7,046 bases of DNA, from positions 1 through 7,046 of the forward strand of contig CANJYC010000088.1 in NCBI GenBank assembly GCA_947478985.1, given 5' to 3'. Below are positions 1-6,073 of this stretch, in pieces (position 1 is the first letter of the stretch; the number at the start of each line of letters is the position of its first letter). The position numbers were made by a program, and so were the translations under genes. This DNA comes from Acidobacteriota bacterium. Lineage in GTDB: Bacteria > Acidobacteriota > Vicinamibacteria > Vicinamibacterales > UBA2999. The notes below the pieces were generated by a model. The model was not told where the DNA came from and ran no database searches. It saw only the letters and a list, made by a program, of their open reading frames with translations.

Positions 1-1705
1 ACTGCGCCGAGGCGCCGTCGCTGTTCTGGAACTCCACCTGGAACAGTCCGTTCACGTTCCGCGATTCAAGATGATTGTGGTTGTCCGTGATGTACTCGAG
101 GTCCGCCTGAGTCGTCCACCGGCGCACGACCGGGTTCTTCGTGGTGCGCGGGCTGAAGCGGCCGCGGATGAAGTTGCGGCGAAAGTCCTCTCGCCGCAGG
201 AACCCGACCTCGGGATTGAAGTGCTCACCGACCACGAGCCGATCGAGCGCCAGCCCGTACCGGTCAGCCGTGTAGTTGAAGAGCGCGCGGTAGTTCACCT
301 GGTCGCCGGTCTGCCCTTCTGTGTGTGACTGGGCCACGTACCCGTTCAGGAAGACGTTCTGGTAGAACGCCAGATTGGTGTCCATGCCCCAGAGCTGATT
401 GGCGCCGGGCGCCACCGTCGAGACGGAGCGGCGCGTGTAGATGGCGCCGATGGTGCTCCGTCGCAGGATGTCGCGTCGCAGCCGCATGACGCCGAAGTTG
501 GTCTGCACCGATCGGCTCGTCTTGTCGTTGTCGGTCTCCATGTTGAATGCGCCGATCGTCCACGGACCGGCCTTGCCGGTGAGACGGCCGCCGGCAATCA
601 CGGGAACCTCGCGCGACCCACTCAGGCCGATCCGCCGGCTGTAGAAGATCGTGGGCGCGTCGCCCGTGCCGAGGCTGTCGCCGCCGGGGCTGCCGAAGTT
701 GAAGATGCCCTGCCCCTCCAGGAAGAACTCGCGCTTCTCAGGGAAGACCAGGTTGAACCGCGTCAGGTTGACCTGGGCGTCGTCGGCTTCGACCTGTGCG
801 AAATCCGTGTTGTAGGTGAGGTCAGCGGTGAGGCTCTTGGTGACGCTGTATTTCACGTCGAGCCCGGCGTCGGGTTCGACATGGTTGCTGATGGCGGGGC
901 GGGCCAGTCGATCGGTTGTCAGTCGTGAGATGACGTACGGCTTGATCTCGAGGTTGCGCGATGTCGGGGGCGCTTCGATGCCGACCAGCGCCGAGCTGGC
1001 CGACAGGAGGTTCTGCACACTCGGCGAAATCGGTGCGTTGAACACCATCTCGTTCCGGCTCGCAATCCGGCGGCGCAGCAGCAGGCCCCACGTCTGATCG
1101 CGGCCGGGCTTGTAGCGGAGCGTCTTGAAGGGGATCGCCATCTCGGCAATCCACCCGCCCTCGAACCGGCTGGCCCGCACTTCGTAGACCGGGTTCCAGT
1201 CGACGCTGATGCTGCCCTCGGTCAGCGTGCCGTCCCGGATGCCGCCGGCAGCCGTTACCGAGAAGAGCAATCCTGCGCGGCTGTCGTTGAACGTGTCGAG
1301 GAGCACCGCGAGGTGGTCGTGTGAGGACAGGTTGCGGCTGTCGCGGCGCATGTCGTTGGCGACGATCCGATCGGGTCGGGCGTGCCAGCAGCGGCAGGCC
1401 ACGTAAATGTTCGTGTCGTCGAACAGGACCCAGGCCTCGCCCCGCTCCGAGCTTGGCGCACCCACGTTGGGCGTCTGCTGGTAGAACTCGGTGATCGGCG
1501 GCACAGTGCCGTAGATCGCCTCATCCAGCTTGCCGTCGATTTTCATCGGCTCCGTCACGCGTACGGCGTGCACGACCACCCGTGCCTCCGGTGCACGAGG
1601 CGGTGCGGCGCGGCCGGCGGCAGGCGCCTGCGCGTCGCTCGTGGCGGGCGCGGCACAGGTCAGGAGTGTTGCGATGGTCAGGGCTCGGAGGGAGCGAATC
1701 CTCAT
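1..1705 (-). CDS. CBM9-like / DUF5916 outer-membrane-type protein, C-terminus outside window
   Basis: Open reading frame of 568 codons from ATG at 1705 that reaches the left edge without a stop, so the C-terminus is missing. Residues 1-27 look like a Sec signal peptide: basic MRIRSLR, a hydrophobic core, and a signal peptidase I site after AQA. Residues about 45-230 resemble a family 9 carbohydrate-binding-like domain, opening with IDGKLDEAIY (56-65) and containing WVLFDDTNIYVA. From about 250 onward the sequence fits the DUF5916 region, with the family-typical stretch DFAQVEADDAQVNLTRF followed by FPEKREFFLEG near residues 300-330. The later part is rich in alternating aromatic/polar strands, as expected of an outer-membrane beta-barrel. 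Family members are usually 700-950 residues, so a substantial part lies outside. The function is not established; a surface or outer-membrane role linked to glycan or substrate binding is inferred. No Shine-Dalgarno sequence precedes the ATG. The gene is divergent from the hydroxy-acid dehydrogenase at 1771. Confidence 0.9.
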   Translation of the reverse strand, partial: MRIRSLRALTIATLLTCAAPATSDAQAPAAGRAAPPRAPEARVVVHAVRVTEPMKIDGKLDEAIYGTVPPITEFYQQTPNVGAPSSERGEAWVLFDDTNIYVACRCWHARPDRIVANDMRRDSRNLSSHDHLAVLLDTFNDSRAGLLFSVTAAGGIRDGTLTEGSISVDWNPVYEVRASRFEGGWIAEMAIPFKTLRYKPGRDQTWGLLLRRRIASRNEMVFNAPISPSVQNLLSASSALVGIEAPPTSRNLEIKPYVISRLTTDRLARPAISNHVEPDAGLDVKYSVTKSLTADLTYNTDFAQVEADDAQVNLTRFNLVFPEKREFFLEGQGIFNFGSPGGDSLGTGDAPTIFYSRRIGLSGSREVPVIAGGRLTGKAGPWTIGAFNMETDNDKTSRSVQTNFGVMRLRRDILRRSTIGAIYTRRSVSTVAPGANQLWGMDTNLAFYQNVFLNGYVAQSHTEGQTGDQVNYRALFNYTADRYGLALDRLVVGEHFNPEVGFLRREDFRRNFIRGRFSPRTTKNPVVRRWTTQADLEYITDNHNHLESRNVNGLFQVEFQNSDGASAQ

Positions 1706-1714
1706 AGTGGGCGC

Positions 1715-1743
1715 ATCATACTCGACCGTGAATTGACAGTCTC
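1715..1743 (-). promoter_or_regulatory. Candidate sigma-70 promoter for the DUF5916 gene
   Basis: On the minus strand, TATGAT (1720-1715) matches the -10 consensus at 5 of 6 positions. A weaker -35 candidate, GAGACT (1743-1738, 3 of 6), lies 17 bases upstream. Transcription would be expected to start near 1708, only about three bases before the ATG at 1705, giving an essentially leaderless mRNA. This agrees with the absence of a ribosome binding site. The call rests on sequence match alone. Confidence 0.45.
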
Positions 1744-1761
1744 AGAAAACGGCCATAGGAT
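1733..1761 (+). promoter_or_regulatory. Candidate sigma-70 promoter for the hydroxy-acid dehydrogenase gene
   Basis: A perfect TTGACA (-35, 1733-1738) is followed after 17 bases by TAGGAT (1756-1761, 4 of 6 to TATAAT). The expected start of transcription is near 1768, so the ATG at 1771 would be at or within about three bases of the mRNA 5' end. The alternative reading is that AGGA (1757-1760) is a Shine-Dalgarno element ten bases from the ATG and the true promoter lies further upstream. Its -35 overlaps the -35 region of the opposing promoter by one base. Confidence 0.5.
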
Positions 1762-1770
1762 CGGCGCCCC

Positions 1771-2937
1771 ATGGCTCCAGACTCCGATCGGAATCGTCGC
1801 GCGTTCCTGCGCCTGCTCCTCAGCAGCCCGCTCTTCGCCTACGGCGCCTCGCTGAGCGCCGCGCTGCAGGATGACTTCGTCATCACGAGGCCCGAGCAGG
1901 CGATCAACGTGATGGAGTTCGAGGCCGCGGCCCGCAAGGCCTTGCCTCCGGGGCACTGGGGCTACCTGGCCACGGGCGTGGACGACGAGGAGACGCTCAA
2001 AGCCAACCGCGAGGGGTATTCGCACTTTCAGCTTCGGCCGCGGCGCCTGGTCGACACCAGCAAGATCGACATGAGCGTGGATCTCTTCGGCACGCAGTGG
2101 GAGACGCCCATCGCGCTCGCCCCCTGCGGCACCATCTTCCATCCCGAGGGCGCGTATGCCGTCGCCAGAGCGGCACAGACACGCAAGGCCCTGACGATCG
2201 TCGCCAGCGGGCAGGAGGAACAGCGCCCGATCGAAACGGTGATGAAAGCGCGCGGCGGTCCGGTCTGGTATCAGCTCTATGCCTCGAACGATTTCGACGA
2301 CACGCTCAAGACCGTCAAGCGCGTGGAGAGCGCGGGCACGCCGGTGATGGTCTGGACCGTGGACACGCTGCCGGGCACCAATCGGGAGACCACCCAGCGG
2401 CTGCGGCGCATCGACACACGCGACTGCAAGAGCTGTCACACGACGGACCCGCGTACGGGGCGGCCTGGCGGTGAGTTCCGATCGAACACGGTGACGTGGG
2501 AGTCCATGCGCCGCCTCAGGGACGCCACGAAGATGAAGGTGCTCATCAAGGGCATCCTCACGTCCGAGGACGCGGAGCTCTGCGTGCAGTACGGCGCCGA
2601 CGGCATCATCGTCTCCAACCACGGCGGCCGGTCCGCCGAGACGGGCCGCGCGTCGATCGAGTGCCTGACGGAGGTTGTGCAGACCGTGCGGGGCCGCGTA
2701 CCGGTGCTCGTGGATGGCGGCATCCGCCGCGGCACGGATGTGTTCAAGGCGCTGGCGCTCGGGGCCCGCGCTGTTCTTGTGGGCCGGCCGTATCAGTGGG
2801 GCGTTTCGGCGTTCGGTCAGGCCGGCGTCGAGGCGGTCCTCTCCATTCTCCAGAACGAGCTGCACGTGGTGATGTCGCAGTGCGGCACGCGTTCAATCGC
2901 GGAGATCGGACCCAACTCCATCGTCCGGCGAAGCTGA
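1771..2937 (+). CDS. Tat-exported FMN-dependent alpha-hydroxy-acid dehydrogenase with internal CXXCH
   Basis: A 388-residue member of the glycolate oxidase / L-lactate dehydrogenase (LldD) family, which oxidises (S)-2-hydroxy acids to 2-keto acids with FMN in a TIM barrel. By comparison with spinach glycolate oxidase the catalytic set is complete: Y65 (Y24), Y170 in WYQLY (Y129), D198 in TVDT (D157), R205 (R164), K260 in IKGI (K230), H284 and R287 in SNHGGR (H254, R257). The FMN-phosphate region DGGIRRGTDVFKALALGA (315-332) is also intact. The N-terminus is a twin-arginine signal: R9-R10-A-F-L, then a hydrophobic stretch to about residue 32. This supports the ATG at 1771 as the start and implies export of the folded, FMN-loaded enzyme. 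The cleavage site is unclear. An unusual C219-K-S-C222-H223 motif, the signature of covalent heme c attachment, lies in the loop after barrel strand 4. The electron acceptor is therefore probably a respiratory carrier rather than oxygen. The substrate cannot be told from sequence. The gene stands alone, divergent from its left neighbour and convergent with its right one. Confidence 0.93.
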   Translation: MAPDSDRNRRAFLRLLLSSPLFAYGASLSAALQDDFVITRPEQAINVMEFEAAARKALPPGHWGYLATGVDDEETLKANREGYSHFQLRPRRLVDTSKIDMSVDLFGTQWETPIALAPCGTIFHPEGAYAVARAAQTRKALTIVASGQEEQRPIETVMKARGGPVWYQLYASNDFDDTLKTVKRVESAGTPVMVWTVDTLPGTNRETTQRLRRIDTRDCKSCHTTDPRTGRPGGEFRSNTVTWESMRRLRDATKMKVLIKGILTSEDAELCVQYGADGIIVSNHGGRSAETGRASIECLTEVVQTVRGRVPVLVDGGIRRGTDVFKALALGARAVLVGRPYQWGVSAFGQAGVEAVLSILQNELHVVMSQCGTRSIAEIGPNSIVRRS

Positions 2938-2957
2938 CCTGCGCGATATCAATAAAG

Positions 2958-3090
2958 GGCGCGTTGCGAAATTACAGGTAGCGGGTCCTGTCGCTGGACA
3001 GCCCCACCCGTGCTCGGCCCTATCGGGCCTGCGGCGCGGGCGGGGCGCCCCGTCCAGCGCCACCCGCGAGTCGTAATTTCGCAACACGCC
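2958..3090. repeat. Long imperfect inverted repeat between convergent genes
   Basis: Arms 2958-2975 and 3073-3090 are complementary at 17 of 18 positions, including a perfect 13-base block GTTGCGAAATTAC / GTAATTTCGCAAC. Moving inward, further complementary blocks follow in register: GCGGGT 2981-2986 with 3062-3067, CGCTGGAC 2992-2999 with 3052-3059, CCCACCCG 3003-3010 with 3037-3044 (one mismatch), and a central GGCCC-TATC-GGGCC hairpin (3016-3029). The element begins one base after the dprE2-like stop on the minus strand and ends 20 bases past the dehydrogenase stop. On the minus strand, the mismatches at 2962/3086 and 3006/3041 become G-U wobbles, and the structure is followed by CCTTTATTG, a weak U-rich tract. 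It may be the 3' structure or terminator of the leftward operon. It may also be a REP/MITE-like dispersed palindrome; copy number cannot be judged from one window. Confidence 0.75.
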
Positions 3091-3091
3091 G

Positions 3092-3838
3092 TCAGAAGCC
3101 CACCTTGCGCATGGCCGCCCGCGGCAGCCAGCGTATGACCAGCATCACCAGCGCCCAGATGGGCGGCGCATAGACGACCGGCGTGCCCCGGTCGATGGCA
3201 CGCACGACCGTCGTCGCGACCTGATCGGGGTCGGCGGCAAACGGCGGCTCGGGCAGCCCCTCCGTCATGCCGGTCCGCACGAAGCCTGGCTTCACGCAGA
3301 TTGTCCGCAGCCCCGCGGCTCTGAACTTGTGATCCAGCCCCTCGAGATACGCCGTGAGGCCTGCCTTGGTCGCCCCGTACAGGATGACCGGCTTGCGACC
3401 CCGATCGCCGGCTACCGAGCTGAATACGCACAGCGTCCCCCCGCTTCGCGCCAGCAGGTACGACCGGACGTGTTCGCAGAGCAGTATCGTGTGCGCGAAG
3501 TTGACGGTGAGCAGTCGCAGCGTGAATGCGCGATCCGCCTCCAGCTGCGGCTGCGTGGCGAACAGTCCCGCCGTGACGACGAAGGTGTCGAAGCCGCCCA
3601 GTTCCGTTGCGGCCGCGCTCACCGCGGGAGCAAATGTCTCGGGCCGTTCAAGGTCGCACACCGAGAACGTGACCGGAGACGGCGTCGGCATGCGGGCCTG
3701 CAGGTCCGCTGCACAGCGCGCCAGGTCCTCAACGTCACGACCGAGCAGGTGCACGCGGTCGCCGCGCGCGGCCAGGCGCCGGGCCAGTGCGCGCCCGATA
3801 CCTTTTGTGCCTCCCAGGATCACTACATTCAACGGCAT
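3092..3838 (-). CDS. dprE2: DprE2-like short-chain dehydrogenase (decaprenylphosphoryl-2-keto-ribose reductase type)
   Basis: A 248-residue short-chain dehydrogenase/reductase. The Rossmann nucleotide-binding motif is LGGTKGIG (residues 8-15). The catalytic tetrad is visible as N113, S141 in FSSVAGDRGR, and Y154-x-x-x-K158 in YGATKAG. The SSVAGxRxR...YGxTKAG stretch, the KPGFVRTGMT segment and the C-terminal tail (hydrophobic WALVMLVIRWLPR, then RKVGF) closely resemble mycobacterial DprE2 (Rv3791). DprE2 reduces the 2-keto intermediate made by DprE1 to the arabinose product, using NAD(P)H. The DprE1-like gene directly upstream strengthens the assignment. The junction reads TGA GTG ATG: the upstream stop is followed at once by a GTG (3841) and then this ATG (3838). 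Either could be the start, and translational coupling is likely. The C-terminal hydrophobic segment suggests membrane association, fitting a polyprenyl-linked substrate. The exact sugar and lipid are inferred from homology. Confidence 0.88.
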   Translation of the reverse strand: MPLNVVILGGTKGIGRALARRLAARGDRVHLLGRDVEDLARCAADLQARMPTPSPVTFSVCDLERPETFAPAVSAAATELGGFDTFVVTAGLFATQPQLEADRAFTLRLLTVNFAHTILLCEHVRSYLLARSGGTLCVFSSVAGDRGRKPVILYGATKAGLTAYLEGLDHKFRAAGLRTICVKPGFVRTGMTEGLPEPPFAADPDQVATTVVRAIDRGTPVVYAPPIWALVMLVIRWLPRAAMRKVGF

Positions 3839-3841
3839 CAC

Positions 3842-5179
3842 TCACCAGCCAAAGAGTCGGACCGATTGCGCGCTGCGAATGCGCCCTTCGGGATCCCAGG
3901 TCCGACGGATATCGAGGAATCGATCGAGTCGAGGCTCCATGGCGCGGAAGTGATCCGGCCTCGTGAGCGCATCCTTCGCGAGATAGATCCGGCCGCCCTC
4001 GGCGATCACGCTCTCGTTCATCCGGTCGATGAGCGCCTGTGTGTCGTCACCCATCGCGAGGTCGAGCGCAATCGAGATTCCCGGCCTCGGGAACGACAGC
4101 AGGCCTTCGCCCTCGGGTCCGCAGTCCTTGATGACGCAGAGGAACGACGCGCCGCCGGCGCCGGTCACGACCTCCAGAAACCGCCGCACGGCCGCGTGTC
4201 CGCCCGACGCGGGCAGCACGCATTGGTACTGCGTGAAGCCGCGCGGCCCGTAGCCGCGATGCCAGTCCGCGGCCACATCGAGCGGATAGAAGAATGACCG
4301 GGGATGGACAACGCCAGCCCGCGCCTGCGGCTGATGGTAGATGAGCGCATTGAACGCGCTCGCCGTGTGCACGTTGAGCAGCCCGTCAGGAAACATGAAC
4401 GGGACCGGGATGGGCGCGTTCAGTGCGGGAAAGTCTGCGGGAGCTTCGTGCCGCTCGGCCCAGCGTCCGCGGAAGAGCACCCCGCGGCCCATTGATGACC
4501 CTTTCGACAGGCAGTCGATCCACCCCATGGTCATCGGCCAGGCGGCAGCCGATTCCTTGAGCGCGGCCAGGAAGGTATCGATGTCTGGTACACGGCGCGC
4601 TTCCTGATAGATCCAGGGAGACGGAACTCTCGCCAGTCGAAAGCTGACCTCAAGAATGTGGCCGGTGAGGCCCATGCCGCCCATGGTGGCGAAGAACAAC
4701 TCGGCGTGCTCGGTTCTCGAGCAGGTGAGGACGCGGCCATCGGCCACGCGCAGCCGGACGGCGCTGACGTGACGTCCGAAGCAGCCGTCGACATGGTGGT
4801 TCTTGCCGTGAACATCGGCCGCGACCATGCCGCCCAGCGTGACGAAGCGAGTGCCGGGCGTCACCGGCGTGAACCAGCCCTTCGGCAGAAACGCCCGATA
4901 CAGCTCGTCGAGTGACAGGCCGGCCTCGGCTGTCATGTCGCCGGTCTCAGGATTGAATTGCAGGATGCGATCGGCGAGCGCGCTGCCCGCGATGCGCGTG
5001 TCGCCTGGCGCCGGAAGCGCCGCGTCACCGTATGCGCGGCCCAGGCCGCGCGTCAGCGGGACATCAACCGTGATGGCCTCAAGGTTCTCGGACCTGACCT
5101 GAACCCCTGGCACGACCGGAACCCGCCCCCACCCAGACAGGTATCTGTCTGCCGATGAGGCCGGTTGATGCTTCGCCAC
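3842..5179 (-). CDS. dprE1: DprE1-like FAD-dependent decaprenylphosphoryl-ribose 2'-oxidase homologue
   Basis: A 445-residue FAD oxidase of the VAO/PCMH fold. In mycobacteria DprE1 oxidises the 2'-hydroxyl of decaprenylphosphoryl-ribose to a ketone, the first half of epimerisation to arabinose. Diagnostic motifs are SGWGR (15-19), RGLGRAYGD (44-52), and the FAD-binding stretch around LGGMVAADVHGKNHH (115-129) followed by GCFGRHV. Next come ELFFATMGGMGLTG (160-173), FFYPLDVAADW (296-306), GFTQYQ (314-319) and a C-terminal GGRIYLAKD (395-403). K402 corresponds to catalytic Lys418 of M. tuberculosis DprE1. The same 16-residue offset puts A371 (FPRPGISIALDL) opposite Cys387, the residue that benzothiazinones attack. 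The start is GTG at 5179: an in-frame TGA lies nine bases upstream, and the conserved N-terminal SGWGR motif begins at residue 15, so later starts are unlikely. A GAGAG sequence just upstream is a possible ribosome binding site. The gene lies 48 bases after the glycosyltransferase and is effectively fused in layout to dprE2. Confidence 0.9.
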   Translation of the reverse strand: MAKHQPASSADRYLSGWGRVPVVPGVQVRSENLEAITVDVPLTRGLGRAYGDAALPAPGDTRIAGSALADRILQFNPETGDMTAEAGLSLDELYRAFLPKGWFTPVTPGTRFVTLGGMVAADVHGKNHHVDGCFGRHVSAVRLRVADGRVLTCSRTEHAELFFATMGGMGLTGHILEVSFRLARVPSPWIYQEARRVPDIDTFLAALKESAAAWPMTMGWIDCLSKGSSMGRGVLFRGRWAERHEAPADFPALNAPIPVPFMFPDGLLNVHTASAFNALIYHQPQARAGVVHPRSFFYPLDVAADWHRGYGPRGFTQYQCVLPASGGHAAVRRFLEVVTGAGGASFLCVIKDCGPEGEGLLSFPRPGISIALDLAMGDDTQALIDRMNESVIAEGGRIYLAKDALTRPDHFRAMEPRLDRFLDIRRTWDPEGRIRSAQSVRLFGW

Positions 5180-5227
5180 CTGCTCTCATTCTGGCACGAC
5201 CGTCTCCACGCAGACTCGGCGCTCGAA

Positions 5228-6016
5228 CTAGCAGCCGTACCGCTCCATCAAGGTCTGGACGAGGGACCCTTTGAGGAACGGCCCGTCCTTGTCGAAGCGT
5301 GCCGCCCTCCGGATCTTCTCGTTCCAGAGATGCACGCAGTAGCTGGCACTGAAAAAGTCCATGCCGTCCTGGAACGTGTTGTCGAACGCACATCCCCAGA
5401 ACGAAAAGTGCACCGGGTGAAAGTAGAAATACGGTTTGGCGATCTTCCAGAGGCCGGCGTGCTTGATCATCCGGGTCAGGCCGCTCGGACCTGACGGCTC
5501 TCCCCATTCGATATCGTTCCGGCGATTCCCTCGCAGGTACTTCCGGATGAGCTTGCGCCGCTTGTCAGCGGCGCTGTCGAACGGCATGGCCTTGTTCGGG
5601 TCCTTGCTCACATCGGCCAACTGGCGCGTGAGCTCGTGACCCTTGGGAAACCGCATCAGCGCGTTCGAGACCCGACCGGAGTCCACCTTGCCGAGCACGA
5701 TCGGATCCGGAAACAACAACGGCTTGAGGCAGACGATGTCCAGGTCAACCCAGTAGCCGCCGCACTGGTGCAGCAGTTCCTGCCGGAACCAGTCGGCGAA
5801 AATCGAGAGGGACCCGTCGGTCTTGAAGATGTCGCGCTCGGGCACAATCGCGTTCGCGTCCTTGACGGTGACGCCGTCGGGGACGTTCTCAAGATCGGCA
5901 TAGGTGTACAGATGATAGGGGTGACCCTGTGCCAGAAACGATCGAATGGAGAGCACCTCGATACGCGACAGGCGTTCGCCAATCCAGAGCGACTGAATCG
6001 TGTGCTCGTTGGTCAT
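5228..6016 (-). CDS. DXD-motif glycosyltransferase (GT32-like / sugar-binding region family)
   Basis: A 262-residue protein with no signal peptide or obvious membrane span, so it probably acts on the cytoplasmic side. The N-terminal IQSLWIGERLS (7-17), followed by SFLAQGHPYHLYTY (26-39), is typical of bacterial GT-A glycosyltransferases related to the Gly_transf_sug / GT32 group. The segment F73-A-D75-W-F-R then GGYWVDLDIVCLKPL (86-100) contains the DXD metal and nucleotide-sugar binding motif (D91, D93). The length is normal for the family. Donor and acceptor sugars cannot be read from the sequence. The ATG at 6016 is the only sensible start, although the ribosome binding site is weak (GAG directly adjacent). 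It precedes the DprE1/DprE2 pair in the same direction by 48 bases, which suggests work on the same surface glycan. Because DXD enzymes use nucleotide sugars, it is unlikely itself to be the arabinosyltransferase that uses a polyprenyl-phosphate donor. Confidence 0.85.
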   Translation of the reverse strand: MTNEHTIQSLWIGERLSRIEVLSIRSFLAQGHPYHLYTYADLENVPDGVTVKDANAIVPERDIFKTDGSLSIFADWFRQELLHQCGGYWVDLDIVCLKPLLFPDPIVLGKVDSGRVSNALMRFPKGHELTRQLADVSKDPNKAMPFDSAADKRRKLIRKYLRGNRRNDIEWGEPSGPSGLTRMIKHAGLWKIAKPYFYFHPVHFSFWGCAFDNTFQDGMDFFSASYCVHLWNEKIRRAARFDKDGPFLKGSLVQTLMERYGC

Positions 6017-6073
6017 CTCATTGCGCGGGTTCCACGCTGAAGACCTGAAGCGGCGCGAGCGTGGGCGCTATCG

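Noticed and set aside
1655..1657. Cys17 of the DUF5916 protein as a lipoprotein attachment site
   Set aside because: The preceding residues L-L-T lack the small residue (Gly, Ala or Ser) normally needed directly before the Cys, and a better signal peptidase I site (AQA) lies at 25-27.
1702..2865. 387-codon open frame antisense to the hydroxy-acid dehydrogenase
   Set aside because: It is almost as long as the real gene, but its translation is low-complexity Arg/Ala/His-rich with no recognisable motif. It overlaps a complete, motif-verified enzyme; long antisense frames are common in GC-rich coding DNA.
2893..3087. 64-codon minus-strand frame overlapping the palindrome
   Set aside because: It is built from inverted-repeat sequence and the antisense of the dehydrogenase 3' end. 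The composition (Arg/Pro/Gly) is explained by GC-rich hairpin DNA.
3329..4297. 322-codon plus-strand open frame across dprE2 and the end of dprE1
   Set aside because: Runs antisense through two well-supported genes; Arg-rich composition with no family features, so it is a shadow frame.
5079..5507. 142-codon minus-strand frame across the glycosyltransferase/dprE1 junction
   Set aside because: Same strand but a different frame from two genes with clear conserved motifs; its translation is Arg/Gly-rich without any domain.
6032..6064. CCACGCT/AGCGTGG inverted repeat (7 bp, 19-base loop) between the propeller and glycosyltransferase genes, as a terminator
   Set aside because: Short stem, large loop and no following U-tract in the leftward direction; not enough to call a terminator or to break the possible operon.
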